NCBI GenBank assembly: GCA_947507875.1
Contig: CANNQP010000009.1
Coordinates: forward strand, 43,060-107,059
Reading direction: 5' to 3'
From: Verrucomicrobiaceae bacterium
GTDB lineage: Bacteria; Verrucomicrobiota; Verrucomicrobiia; Verrucomicrobiales; Verrucomicrobiaceae
DNA length: 64,000 nucleotides
Shown here: one piece after another, positions 26,501-34,458 of the stretch
Layout of the letters: each line of letters begins with the position of its first letter
Position numbering within the stretch: position 1 is the stretch's first letter
Position numbers and translations under genes: made by a program
Notes under the pieces: model-generated
What the model saw: the letters and a program-made list of their open reading frames with translations, nothing else
Told to the model about the DNA's origin: nothing
Databases searched by the model: none

Positions 26501-27066
26501 GGCCTGTTTGGGTGGCTGCTGGGGCGATCTTGGGTGGCACGGGTCGGTTGGCACCAACGGGACCTTTTGCCATCACGGTTGATGGACAGCTTGCTCCCGG
26601 CCTTTATAACGCCGCAGGCACGCTGACTTTGGCCCCTCAGGCGGGCGATGTCGTTTTCTCAGGGGCAAGCCGCTTGCTGTTCCAGCTCTTCGGAGCGTCT
26701 ACCTACGACACCTTGGCTTTTTTCCCGACGGGTGATAGCCTATTGGACTTCTCTTCGCTGCCGACTTCGGGTTTTGCCATCGTCCTGGCTGGTGGCTACA
26801 CCCCACAGCCAGGGGACACTTTCCGCTTGCTTGACTGGGGATCTCTCACAGGCATTCAGGCGGCGACAGGTCTGAACCGTGCCAACTTATTTGATTTTTC
26901 AGGAGCACTTCTTGCTAATGATTCATGGTTCTGGGACACTTCTGATTTTGCCGCTACGGGCTTGATCCGTGTCAGTATCGTGCCTGAGCCTGCACGAGCT
27001 TTATTGCTTGGCTTGGGGATGCTTTTTTTTCAAAACAGACGCACTCGCCTCATGGCTTTGCGCTGA
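23512..27066 (+). CDS. PATR-repeat PEP-CTERM surface protein
   Basis: Exported protein of 1184 residues, Gly/Ser/Thr/Asn-rich. It carries many passenger-associated transport repeats (autotransporter-associated beta strand type), visible as SGTNAYTGTTTIAGGVL, TGTNTYSGGTTIAGGTL, SAANTYSGGTTVAWGTL and similar. These build a long right-handed beta helix. It begins with a hydrophobic signal (LLLFVLLHWIGLKLMA) and the WDGGGSDNFWGTAANWVGDVAP motif common to verrucomicrobial family members. There is no autotransporter barrel. The C-terminus is instead a PEP-CTERM anchor: VPEPARALLLGLGMLFFQ followed by NRRTR, a sorting signal for an exosortase. The exosortase is not in this window. A duplication inside the protein is visible: residues near 340-480 and 740-880 share GVLDVG, VLQGNGSFTR and GGFSARGG-like segments. 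Confidence 0.9.
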   Translation: MNTLLRIMKGEVHQSLLLFVLLHWIGLKLMAQSNWDGGGSDNFWGTAANWVGDVAPTSGILNFGGSIRPLAVNNLANDTLIGGINFTNNLNGQAFILSGNRIRLGGNIVTSALIGGVATDSITDVIHLDLALTGTRTMTTAANSSNGHHHLTLHGIISETGGSFGITKNGGQGGILTLTNLNTFTGTVTLVSGSISFNSIANTGVSSALGAGGTIVTASSLGSTGTLIYTGMGHSTDRQIQVGAGGTANSTVSLNIQSDGVGPLFFTNPNFNVPFATATASRTITLQGTNSGFNTIGGVISDNNTPGGGIIALAKSGSGTWRLSGTNAYTGTTTIAGGVLDVGDLASGSLVSAGLIFSGSGGVLQGNGSFTRSFSGLSTAGLGQVTGTSGGFSARGGTLTVDFGGAGSTVFLSTGTSTFGANFLFGSSSADSPVIVLNPLSTNGSFPRTFTVATGVGGDYAELRGGITSTGSVVKAGPGLLLLTGPNTVSGSLTITAGTVQIGSSHVNFGTTGAMPFSSVINDGFLVFDRSDSLSFPNVISGSGNVLQIGSGTTTLSGDNTYTGATTISDGVLQLGSGGPAGHLMNTSIIINNGNLTLNRSNSFTLIAPISGAGILTKLGAGTATLTGTNTYSGGTTIAGGTLLFRHASAMPPTGSISVGPGATLAVTAGATQGQFTDMNITALLARVTSSVFMDTASFFGIEVLSDSYTLNSDISASVQGFSKTGAGTLSLRGNNSYNGVTILAGGVLDVGTISSGTLPSGGLLFSNHAVLQGNGNFTRTFSGSATAGTNQLTGVSGGFSAKGGQLTVNFGGNGANVNLNTAASRFGTNFVFGSPDADSRVLLVNPFTLGTTSRTFTVNSGVGGDFAEFSGAISSSSSTDGITKAGPGLLVFSADNEITGSTTISAGTLQLGNGGSAGSLSSTSGSVSVASGATFAFQRSDLGLTVANLITGAGQVRQSGPGATTLSAANTYSGGTTVAWGTLLVTTTTGSGTGSGPVWVAAGAILGGTGRLAPTGPFAITVDGQLAPGLYNAAGTLTLAPQAGDVVFSGASRLLFQLFGASTYDTLAFFPTGDSLLDFSSLPTSGFAIVLAGGYTPQPGDTFRLLDWGSLTGIQAATGLNRANLFDFSGALLANDSWFWDTSDFAATGLIRVSIVPEPARALLLGLGMLFFQNRRTRLMALR

Positions 27067-27186
27067 AAATCAAGAGGTTGGGTTGAAGTCGAGTTCAGTA
27101 GGGCCAGAGTTCGTTGGTGGGCGTAAATTTCACTGATTGACGCCTTGCTCGCCCTCGGTTAGTGGCAACCACCCTGTCTTGTTTTT

Positions 27187-27561
27187 ATGCTTGAGAGTTA
27201 TCTGCCTGTTCTTTTCCAGATCATCATCGCTTGTGGCTTCGCTGGCGTGACCCTTCTGATCTCGGTGCTGATTGGCCGCGCCGCACGGCGCACCAAGATC
27301 AAGGACAGCCCCTACGAGTGTGGCATGTTACCTCTTCAAGAAGGGCAGCCACGCTTCAGTGTGAAGTTCTACATCGTCGCCATGCTCTTTGTGCTGTTTG
27401 ATATCGAAGTGGTATTTCTTTATCCTTGGGCGGTTATTTACAAAGACTACTTGGCTGCTTTTGGACCTGGCATTTTCTTTGCCGCGCTTAGCTTTGTTAG
27501 CATTCTTGGTGTGGCCTTCGCCTATGCTTGGAAAAAAGGTGTTCTAGACTGGAAAAGCTAA
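27187..27561 (+). CDS. nuoA: NuoA, NADH-quinone oxidoreductase subunit A
   Basis: Small membrane subunit of complex I, 124 residues. It has three membrane helices and the conserved loop DSPYECGMLPLQ, followed by RFSVKFYIVAMLFVLFDIEVVFLYPWAV. It sits in the membrane arm next to subunits H and J and helps form the quinone channel. nuoA normally opens a nuoABCD... operon, but here the next gene is on the opposite strand and about 190 bp away, and no other nuo gene is in the window. The gene is intact, so the rest of the complex may be encoded elsewhere in the genome. Confidence 0.93.
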   Translation: MLESYLPVLFQIIIACGFAGVTLLISVLIGRAARRTKIKDSPYECGMLPLQEGQPRFSVKFYIVAMLFVLFDIEVVFLYPWAVIYKDYLAAFGPGIFFAALSFVSILGVAFAYAWKKGVLDWKS

Positions 27562-27751
27562 TACCCAAAGCTGGTCAAATGCTTCACCTTTGACTCATCA
27601 AGCGCGTTGGTTCTTTCCGCCTTTGATGGGATCCAAGGCTTCTCTGGCTCAGTGATCTTAGCCAGAACCTGATGACCAAGCACTGGTGCATGCACGTCTG
27701 ACAGGCTCTGCATGTTAGACACCCGGTGAAGCGCCGAAATGGTGAAGTTAT

Positions 27752-28801
27752 TTACCGTCCAAAAACGCTTTTGCGCTTGGGCTCGTGAGTGGGGGAGCTT
27801 GCTTCTTCAGCCTTAAGCTTGTCGGCATTATCACGATAAAAGATCACGCCATTCCGCTTTAAGTTGGAAATCAGACCTGAGAATTCGTTTTTGAGTTCGG
27901 GATCATTCATGAGCGCTCCGAGCAGACCTTTGCCCGTGGTGATGTTCCTAGCGGTCACCGCAAACCCATCCGCAGCCTTTTTGATGGATTGAAGCGATTC
28001 ATCTGCGGTTGACATGACTTTGTCTGCTTTAGCGATAGCAGGATCGAGCTTATCAAACATGGGACCCAGGCGTTTGGTCGATTGCTCCACATGAAGAGCG
28101 CTTTGCTTGAAGCTTGCAGCGGCCGCTTTGATGTCAGCCAAGGCCGATTTTAGGTTAGTGGCATTTTCCTCACCCAGGACTTTCTCATCGACCCGCGTCA
28201 TGGTGTTGTTGAGGTGCTCCATGCTTTCTTTGAAGTCTTGAAGGGTTGTGTCGGACAAGGCCCCATTGTTGATTTTTGACATTGAGCTTTTCACGTCGGT
28301 CAATGCAGTGCGGACGTCATCCAAGACGATGTCTACTTTTTTGGCAACGACCTCAGCCTGGCTTTGTAAGTCTGACAAACCGCCGGACTGGGCTCCGGAG
28401 ATGATGTCCTTACGGTCGTGAGCGATGAAATCTTGGGTTTCTTTGCCTGTGCTTTTGATTTCCACCAGCGCGTCCCCCATGAGTCCAGCAGAGCCGATGC
28501 TGAAGGTGGCATCAGCAGGGATCATCACTTCTTTGAAGATTTCGAGATCGATAATGACCCCTGTAAAAGTCGCATTCAGCGCAGGATTTCGGTTTACCTT
28601 TCCCACGCGCGAGCCCCCCAGATAAACGGGTGAACCTTCTTTGATGCCCGAGGCGTTTGGGAAGGCAACACGTAGGGTGTAGGTGTCCTTGAAAATCTCG
28701 CGTACTCGTCCGAACTGGAGGATTAGCCCGCCAAGGAGCAGTAGGCCCACGAGGACGAAGAGTCCGACGAGCATTTCGGTTTTTTTATCCCGGTCAATCA
28801 T
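27752..28801 (-). CDS. mlaD: MlaD-like MCE lipid-binding protein
   Basis: Protein of 349 residues with one N-terminal membrane helix (MLVGLFVLVGLLLLGGLIL) and an MCE domain (LRVAFPNASGIKEGSPVYLGGSRVGKV, FSIGSAGLMGDALVEIKSTG). A long helical C-terminus (about 150-330) and a basic tail follow. MCE proteins form periplasmic hexameric rings that pass phospholipids between the membranes. It is the last gene of the mlaE-mlaF-mlaD operon, 35 bp after mlaF. The extended helical region resembles MCE proteins that form longer tunnels, and it is longer than E. coli MlaD (183 residues). No mlaC or mlaB follows. Confidence 0.9.
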   Translation of the reverse strand: MIDRDKKTEMLVGLFVLVGLLLLGGLILQFGRVREIFKDTYTLRVAFPNASGIKEGSPVYLGGSRVGKVNRNPALNATFTGVIIDLEIFKEVMIPADATFSIGSAGLMGDALVEIKSTGKETQDFIAHDRKDIISGAQSGGLSDLQSQAEVVAKKVDIVLDDVRTALTDVKSSMSKINNGALSDTTLQDFKESMEHLNNTMTRVDEKVLGEENATNLKSALADIKAAAASFKQSALHVEQSTKRLGPMFDKLDPAIAKADKVMSTADESLQSIKKAADGFAVTARNITTGKGLLGALMNDPELKNEFSGLISNLKRNGVIFYRDNADKLKAEEASSPTHEPKRKSVFGR

Positions 28802-28836
28802 GATGGTAAAGGTGTGGGAATGGACAAAGATTGGCT

Positions 28837-29622
28837 TTAGCAGGTCACATCAGAGCGGCCATTGATGAAGTTTTGCACGATTTCGTCGTTGGCTACCTGG
28901 AGTTCTGCTGGAGTGCCCAAGAAGCGTAGTTCTCCGCGATAAAGCATCGCCACTCGTGTGGCGATTTTGAAAATGCTGCGCATGTCGTGGGTAACGATGA
29001 TGGAAGTCACGCCGAATCGCTTCTGCATGCGCAGGATCATTTGGTCGATGATGTCGGAACCGATGGGGTCTAGACCCGAATTTGGTTCATCGTACAGGAT
29101 ACATTCGCTGCGGTCGATGATGGCACGTGCAATCCCTGTGCGTTTTTTCATGCCGCCCGAGAGGTTAGTGGGGTACTTGTAGGCGTGTTGATCGAGATCC
29201 ACGGCCTGAAGGGCTTCCATGACACGTCGGCGGATTTCTTTCTTGTCTCGCAGCCCACGTTCAATCAGGGGGAAGGCTACGTTTTCCTCAACCGTTAGGT
29301 TATCGAACAGAGCGGCTCCTTGGAACAGCATGCTGACCTTTTTGCGAATGGGGGCCATCTGACGTTCCTTCAGGGCATTAACTCTCATGCCATCGACAAA
29401 GATGTCTCCTTCATCCGGTTTGATCAGGCCAATGACATGTTTCATCATCACGGTCTTGCCTTCGCCACTAGGGCCAATGATGCAGAGCGTCTCCCCGTGC
29501 CGAAGCTTAAGATTGATCCCCCTCAGCACCTCCTGAGTGCCAAAGCTTTTTTTTACGTCACGAAGTTCGATAAAAACGTCGTCTTCGGGTGCATTGAGCG
29601 ATGGGTTGTCTTCAGCTGGCAT
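28837..29622 (-). CDS. mlaF: MlaF-like ABC transporter ATPase
   Basis: ATP-binding subunit of a phospholipid transporter, 261 residues. Walker A is GPSGEGKTVMMKHVIG, the signature motif LSGGMKKRTGIARAI, and Walker B CILYDEPNSGLDPIGSD, followed by the H-loop IIVTHDMRS. The N-terminal extension is acidic. It powers lipid movement through MlaE at the inner membrane. It begins 6 bp after mlaE and precedes mlaD by 35 bp, a compact operon. Confidence 0.93.
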   Translation of the reverse strand: MPAEDNPSLNAPEDDVFIELRDVKKSFGTQEVLRGINLKLRHGETLCIIGPSGEGKTVMMKHVIGLIKPDEGDIFVDGMRVNALKERQMAPIRKKVSMLFQGAALFDNLTVEENVAFPLIERGLRDKKEIRRRVMEALQAVDLDQHAYKYPTNLSGGMKKRTGIARAIIDRSECILYDEPNSGLDPIGSDIIDQMILRMQKRFGVTSIIVTHDMRSIFKIATRVAMLYRGELRFLGTPAELQVANDEIVQNFINGRSDVTC

Positions 29623-29628
29623 AGCAAC

Positions 29629-30432
29629 TCAGGCGGTTCCGATGGGGAAGACGTAATTTAGAAGGATCGAGAGGAAAAAATTCACCACAAGGAGGGCGAG
29701 TGATGAGATGACGACGGCACGAGTTGTGCCAGCACCTACCCCAACGGCACCATTTTCTGCGGCGAGTCCCTGATGACATGAAATCAATGTAATGAGCATG
29801 CCAAAAACGAAGCCTTTGATCATGCCGATGGATAAATCTTCGATGTTGGTGTGATCGATCATGTGGGTCAGATACCAAGCTGTCGGCATTTGATACCCTA
29901 AGCTCGAAACCGCGTAGGAGGCGGCAAGGCCGAAGGAAATGCTTTCTGCGACCAGGAATGGCATGGAAAGCATCATCGCCAAAAAGCGAGGAAGAACGAG
30001 GTAATCCACAGGGTGGACCCCCATGACGCGCAAGGCATCGACCTGTTCCGTGACCTTCATGGTCCCAATGTCTGCGGCCATGGCAGCTCCCACACGTCCT
30101 GCTACCATGAGACCTGCGAGCACTGGGCCGAGTTCTCGACAGAGCGCCACGGACACCACCGCTCCCACGGTCGTTTCCACTCCGAAATCCTTGAATTTGG
30201 CGTAGGTCTGGAAAGTGAAAACCGCACCGGTGAAGGCGCCTGTCACAATCACAACCCCCTGAGACCCGTAGCCGATCGCCACAATTTGCTGGGCGACCAA
30301 CCTCAGCCGCCAAACGCCCGAGAGCACAGCGATGAGCAATTCTTTGCCCAAGGCCGCCAGCTGTCCAAGGTAGGACAGAAAGTGGAGTGCTACTCGGCCA
30401 ATCATGGCCAAAAAGTCGGAGAGGAAAAGCAT
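29629..30432 (-). CDS. mlaE: MlaE-like ABC permease
   Basis: Multi-pass membrane permease of about 267 residues in the MlaE/DUF140 family. I use the ATG at 30432; a TTG two codons earlier (30438) is possible. Family motifs are ALCRELGPVLAGLMVAGRVGAAMAADIGTMKVTEQVDALRVMG and MALPRF-like YLVLPRFLAMMLSMPFL. It forms the membrane channel of the MlaFED complex. It is first in a three-gene operon. It is divergent from the Hsp20 genes across about 300 bp. Confidence 0.92.
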   Translation of the reverse strand: MLFLSDFLAMIGRVALHFLSYLGQLAALGKELLIAVLSGVWRLRLVAQQIVAIGYGSQGVVIVTGAFTGAVFTFQTYAKFKDFGVETTVGAVVSVALCRELGPVLAGLMVAGRVGAAMAADIGTMKVTEQVDALRVMGVHPVDYLVLPRFLAMMLSMPFLVAESISFGLAASYAVSSLGYQMPTAWYLTHMIDHTNIEDLSIGMIKGFVFGMLITLISCHQGLAAENGAVGVGAGTTRAVVISSLALLVVNFFLSILLNYVFPIGTA

Positions 30433-30674
30433 CGGCAATTGATCATGGCACTGAGTCGCCCAAAGGCAACGGCCTGAACGGCATCAATCCGATAGATTGT
30501 CTGAAGCGCGTTTAAATCTGGTGAAGAGGAAGAGATAAAAGACACTTTGGCACTCTAGAGCTAGAATCATCTCGGGCTAAAAAAGACAAATTTACACAAA
30601 TTATAAAACAAAAAATTATGTGACGTTTGCTTAAATTGTTGAATGTGAATTAACTGTAATGGTGGTGACGTTCT

Positions 30675-30690
30675 TGGCATGAGCTTTGCA
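30675..30690 (+). promoter_or_regulatory. Sigma-54 (-24/-12) promoter for hsp20 genes
   Basis: TGGCATGAGCTTTGCA matches the RpoN consensus TGGCAYR-N4-TTGCW, with GG and GC dinucleotides separated by exactly 10 bp. The expected transcription start is near 30701, giving a leader of about 36 nt before the first hsp20 ATG at 30737. An 8-bp direct repeat GTGACGTT (30620-30627 and 30665-30672) lies upstream. An NtrC-type activator gene is nearby (31687-33120, minus strand). Confidence 0.85.
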
Positions 30691-30736
30691 GAAGAAGTAA
30701 GAGGTTCAAAACCTAAACCTAAAGCAACACACACCT

Positions 30737-31174
30737 ATGAAACTAGCTCGTTACTCTCCTTTCGTGAATCTGGGGCGTCTCACTGATTTCACCCCCCTTA
30801 TCCGTCAGCCCATTGCTGGATTTCCCGCCATGGCCCAGCTTTTCGAGGATTTATTCCCCGCTGCGACCGCGGTGAATGGTCGCCTTGCCATGGACCTTCA
30901 TGAAGATGCAGATAACTTTTATGCTCGCTTCGAGGTGCCCGGTGTGAAAAAGGACGGCCTCAAGGTTGAGGTGCGCGAAGGCGTGCTGACCGTGTCTGCG
31001 GAACGCCAGGACAAAGACGGTGATTCCCAGTCCGCTTCTATCCTCAGCCGTTCGATGACTCTGCCTGATGGCGTCCAAGATGAATCCATTAGCGCGAAGC
31101 AGGAAAATGGAATGCTGACCGTCACTCTGCCCAAGCAGGAAAAGCGCAAACCACGCCTCATCTCTGTGCATTGA
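30737..31174 (+). CDS. Small heat shock protein (Hsp20)
   Basis: Alpha-crystallin-type chaperone of 145 residues. The alpha-crystallin domain covers about 45-140: LAMDLHEDADNFYARFEVPGVKKDGLKVEVREGVLTVSAER, SRSMTLPDGVQDESISAKQENGMLTVTLPK. The N-terminal arm is Pro/Phe-rich and the C-terminal tail is short. It binds unfolding proteins without ATP. A strong sigma-54 promoter precedes it, unlike the sigma-32 or CIRCE control usual in other bacteria. A second Hsp20 gene follows 39 bp later and is probably co-transcribed. Confidence 0.92.
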   Translation: MKLARYSPFVNLGRLTDFTPLIRQPIAGFPAMAQLFEDLFPAATAVNGRLAMDLHEDADNFYARFEVPGVKKDGLKVEVREGVLTVSAERQDKDGDSQSASILSRSMTLPDGVQDESISAKQENGMLTVTLPKQEKRKPRLISVH

Positions 31175-31212
31175 TCTCCCTGATTCTTCCTAACCCCAAC
31201 CTTAATCTAGCC

Positions 31213-31578
31213 ATGAATGCAACCTGCACCGCTCCGAGTTCCGAACTTGTGAAAAGCTCGCAAAAGCCGCGTTACAGTGTTTCGCGTCGAGATGACGCCT
31301 TTGTCATCCGCGTGGACATGCCTGGTGTGGCCAAAAGCTCCCTGAGTCTTGAGTTCCAAGATGATGTGCTTTCCATACGGGGAGAGCGTATTTCGGAACA
31401 GCCAAACTCCTGGAAAATGCTTCATCAGGAGTATAGCACGCAGCCTTTCCAGCTCCGCCTTCGCCTCCCTGCGCAGGTAGATGAGGACCAGTTGAATGCG
31501 TCTTTGGAAGATGGCGTGCTCACGCTTAACCTTCCGCTAAAGCCATCGCCCCAACCACGTCGCATCGAGGTCAACTGA
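31213..31578 (+). CDS. Small heat shock protein (Hsp20), second copy
   Basis: A 121-residue Hsp20 protein started at the ATG at 31213. A TTG at 31171 keeps the frame open but lies across the stop of the first copy. The alpha-crystallin domain is visible in RYSVSRRDDAFVIRVDMPGVAKSSLSLEFQDDVLSIRGER and RLRLPAQVDEDQLNASLEDGVLTLNLPLK. It differs clearly from the upstream copy, so this is an old duplication or a hetero-oligomer pair rather than a recent tandem. A terminator-like hairpin follows the stop. Confidence 0.9.
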   Translation: MNATCTAPSSELVKSSQKPRYSVSRRDDAFVIRVDMPGVAKSSLSLEFQDDVLSIRGERISEQPNSWKMLHQEYSTQPFQLRLRLPAQVDEDQLNASLEDGVLTLNLPLKPSPQPRRIEVN

Positions 31579-31626
31579 TGGCGGTTGGTCAGTATAAATC
31601 AGGACCTTTGCTCGATAGCAATCTTT

Positions 31627-31660
31627 GCGGCTGGAGTGAACCTCCAGCTGCTTGTTTATT
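31627..31660 (+). terminator. Probable terminator of hsp20 operon
   Basis: A 10-bp stem with one G-T pair (GCGGCTGGAG 31627-31636, CTCCAGCTGC 31642-31651) closes a 5-nt loop and is followed by TTGTTTATT. It lies about 49 bp after the second Hsp20 stop. The T-tract is interrupted, so efficiency is uncertain. Confidence 0.6.
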
Positions 31661-31686
31661 GCAAAGCAAGATGCCCACCAAGGAAC

Positions 31687-33120
31687 TTATGAAGCAGGTT
31701 TGACTCGCTTGCGGTGCCTCCGCACCATGCCCATTTGCTTGAGTTTTCGTTGCAGGCTACGTCGGCTCATGTTCAGCAGTTCGGCGGCTTCGCTTCGATT
31801 GTTGCCAGCTCGTTCAAGGGCTTCGATGATGAGCTGTTTCTCCATCTCGTGGATGTCCAGCGGCGCTTTTTCGGGCAGTTCTGGTGTAGCAACTGCCTTG
31901 TTTGCGGCGGGCGATGTATTCGGGGCGCGCCACCCAATGCCACCAGGGCGGGAAAGGTAAGCGGGCAGGTGTCTCGCCATGATCCGGCTGCCATTGCACA
32001 TGACCACGCCATGCTCCATGGCCGCACGCAGTTCACGCACATTGCCCGGCCAGTCGTAGCTCATCAACAAAGGCAATGCATCATCACCTAGCGGTTTATA
32101 GCTTTTGCCATTGGCACTGGAGAGGTCTTTCAGGAAGTGCTCTGCCAGGATGGGGATATCTCCTTTGCGAGTGCGCAAGGGCGGCATTTGAATGGTGACC
32201 ACCCGCAGCCGCCAGTAGAGGTCTTCGCGAAATTTGCCTTCCTCGACCATCTTCGCCAAATCTTTGTTCGTCGCTGCAACGACCCGCACATCGACCTTGA
32301 TGGGCTTTGAGCCGCCCACACGCTCGATGGTTTGCTCCCCAAGCGCGCGCAGGAGCTTCACCTGCGTGTTCGCATCGATTTCGCCAATCTCATCCAAGAA
32401 AAGAGTGCCGCCATCGGCGAGTTCGAAACGGCCAATGCGTCTGTCTTGTGCGCCGGTGAAGGCTCCTTTTTCGTGGCCAAAGAGCTCGCTCTCCAAAATC
32501 TGGGGAGACAAAGCCGCGCAATGAACGGTGATGAGCTTTGCTTTTGGCCGACCGCTCAGGTTGTGAAGCGCTTTGGCGACCAGTTCTTTCCCCGTTCCAC
32601 TTTCGCCTTCGATTAGCACAGTCGCTCGGGTTGGTGCCACTTGTTGGATGGTTTCAAGAATGGGCTTGAGAGTATCTGCCTGGCCCAGGATGCCTTCGAT
32701 GCTGAATTTGCGTTCGACCTGTTGCTTCAGAGCTTGGTTTTCGTGCTCTAGGCTGCGGCTGCGTAGGGCACGTTTGATCAGCAGTTCCACCTCATCTAAG
32801 TTGAGGGGTTTGGTGACAAAGTGGTAGGCACCTCGCCGCATGGCTTCCACCGCCGTATCCACACTACCGTAAGCGGTCATCATGATGCAGACCGGCGGAC
32901 GTGGTAAGGTTAGAGCCTGCTCTAGCAGCTTCATGCCATCGTCCTCCCCCAGACGCAGATCTGTGAGCATGACATCTACGGCATCATTTCGCAGATACTC
33001 CATCGCCTCCGCTGCGTTCGAGGCCACATAGCAGTCGAAATCATCTTCTAGTGACAACCGCAGTCCGTCACGGGTGTGCTTTTCGTCATCGACGATCAGA
33101 ACGGTGGCAGATTGGGTCAT
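31687..33120 (-). CDS. NtrC-family sigma-54 response regulator
   Basis: Protein of 477 residues with three domains. The receiver domain (1-120) has acidic residues DD at 11-12 and phosphoacceptor Asp54 in MLTDLRLGEDDG. The AAA+ sigma-54 interaction domain (about 147-370) has Walker A GESGTGKELVA, the sigma-54-contacting GAFTGA loop, Walker B GGTLFLDEIGE and WPGNVREL. A Fis-type helix-turn-helix lies at the C-terminus (GNNRSEAAELLNMSRRSLQRKLKQMGM). It activates RpoN promoters when phosphorylated. The nearest RpoN promoter I can see drives the convergent hsp20 genes about 1 kb away. No kinase is directly adjacent; the histidine kinase at 34459 is separated by a metallophosphoesterase gene. Confidence 0.94.
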   Translation of the reverse strand: MTQSATVLIVDDEKHTRDGLRLSLEDDFDCYVASNAAEAMEYLRNDAVDVMLTDLRLGEDDGMKLLEQALTLPRPPVCIMMTAYGSVDTAVEAMRRGAYHFVTKPLNLDEVELLIKRALRSRSLEHENQALKQQVERKFSIEGILGQADTLKPILETIQQVAPTRATVLIEGESGTGKELVAKALHNLSGRPKAKLITVHCAALSPQILESELFGHEKGAFTGAQDRRIGRFELADGGTLFLDEIGEIDANTQVKLLRALGEQTIERVGGSKPIKVDVRVVAATNKDLAKMVEEGKFREDLYWRLRVVTIQMPPLRTRKGDIPILAEHFLKDLSSANGKSYKPLGDDALPLLMSYDWPGNVRELRAAMEHGVVMCNGSRIMARHLPAYLSRPGGIGWRAPNTSPAANKAVATPELPEKAPLDIHEMEKQLIIEALERAGNNRSEAAELLNMSRRSLQRKLKQMGMVRRHRKRVKPAS

Positions 33121-33299
33121 AGGGCTTCGGGGATTACGATCAAAATGCCATTCCGGCAGTTTGCAAATGACTGGCCGAAGGAAAATTCGAGAGATTTAGC
33201 ACCATTTGACCGACTGAATGCGGGTGGAGGCGCAGCTCGGCAGACAGCTTTCCTGGTCAGGCGCGTTATCTTTGGACGAGTTTTCTGCCTACTTTTTCC

Positions 33300-34202
33300 A
33301 TGCCAATCACCTTTGCTCCACTCTCTCGACGCCGCTGGCTTCAGGCCGGCCTGGCTGCAGCTCTCACACCGCACGTTTCTCATGGGGCGGAATCCGGTGG
33401 TGAGTTCTGGGCTCTTTTTTCAGATACACACATCGCTGAAGATGCGGCTTTGCAGGCCAGGGGAGCCGTCATGGGGGAAAACCTGCGTCGCTGTGTGAAT
33501 CAGGTGCTGCAAATCGGGCAAAAGCCCTTTGGGGTTCTCGTGAATGGCGACTGTGCCTACCTTGATGGTCAGCAGGCAGACTACGATACATTTGTGAAAT
33601 TGCTCGAGCCCCTGCGCGAGTCAGGTGTGCAGGTTCACTGCACGCTGGGCAATCACGATGACCGCCGCCATTTCATTGGGGCCATGACTAGCCCTCAAGA
33701 TCCGCGTCCGGTGGAGGGGCGTCATGTGGAGGTGCTCAGCTCTGCGACGATGAATTGGGTGCTGTTGGATTCGCTCAAGGAAGTAAATAAAACACCCGGT
33801 GAACTGGGTAGCCTACAGCTTGGTTGGTTGGATCGCACTCTGGCGAACTGTCCCGACCGGCCCACGGTGATACTCACGCATCATAACCCCGTCCCATGGG
33901 TTTCGGAGGGCCAAAAAACAACAGGTTTGATCGATAGTCAGGCCCTCCTCGCTGTCTTGGCGCGACACAAGAAGGTGAAGGCCTATCTTTATGGCCATAC
34001 GCACACGTGGCATCACCAGCGTGATGCATCGACGGGCATTCACTTAGTCAACCTGCCTCCAGTAGCCTACGTCTTTTCGCCGGAGCAACCGAATGGTTGG
34101 GTTAGCGCGCGTGCGACGGCGAATCGTTTGGTCTTGGAGCTGCGCACCCTGAATCCAGCTCATGAAAACCATGGAGAAAAGGTCGAGATCCTCTGGAGCT
34201 GA
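33300..34202 (+). CDS. Exported calcineurin-like metallophosphoesterase
   Basis: Protein of 300 residues. The N-terminus SRRRWLQAGLAAALTPHVSHG is a Tat-type signal. The dinuclear-metal motifs are all present: FSDTHIAED, VNGDCAYLDG, TLGNHDDRRHF, LTHHNPVPW and YGHTHTWHH. It therefore should be a catalytically competent phosphomonoesterase or phosphodiesterase outside the cytoplasm. The substrate is not predictable. It is divergent from the NtrC-type regulator and lies 256 bp upstream of the histidine kinase. I see no gene or clear signal in that 34203-34458 gap. Confidence 0.88.
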   Translation: MPITFAPLSRRRWLQAGLAAALTPHVSHGAESGGEFWALFSDTHIAEDAALQARGAVMGENLRRCVNQVLQIGQKPFGVLVNGDCAYLDGQQADYDTFVKLLEPLRESGVQVHCTLGNHDDRRHFIGAMTSPQDPRPVEGRHVEVLSSATMNWVLLDSLKEVNKTPGELGSLQLGWLDRTLANCPDRPTVILTHHNPVPWVSEGQKTTGLIDSQALLAVLARHKKVKAYLYGHTHTWHHQRDASTGIHLVNLPPVAYVFSPEQPNGWVSARATANRLVLELRTLNPAHENHGEKVEILWS

Positions 34203-34458
34203 TGATGCTCTGCTGGCCCTGCTTTCCTTAGCAATCAGACTTTTGGTGCCTCGTGAAGCATTCCATCACATAGTGTTCAGCGAAGATGATGAGGGACAAT
34301 AAGGCTGAGCACAGCAACGGCCACCCCATGGAGCTTCCACCGCCCAGCGCCATCAGATCGTAAGATCGGAGGCCTAACAAGGCGGAGTCTTGTCCTTAGC
34401 TTGCTTTGCCAAAGCGCGGTTGCCAGTGTTGCATTCGGCGGGCTAATGTGCGCTCTTC

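Noticed and set aside
30549..30564. TGGCACTCTAGAGCTA as a second sigma-54 promoter
   Set aside because: The GG-GC spacing is 9 rather than 10 bp and the -12 part does not match TTGCW; the site at 30675 is far better.
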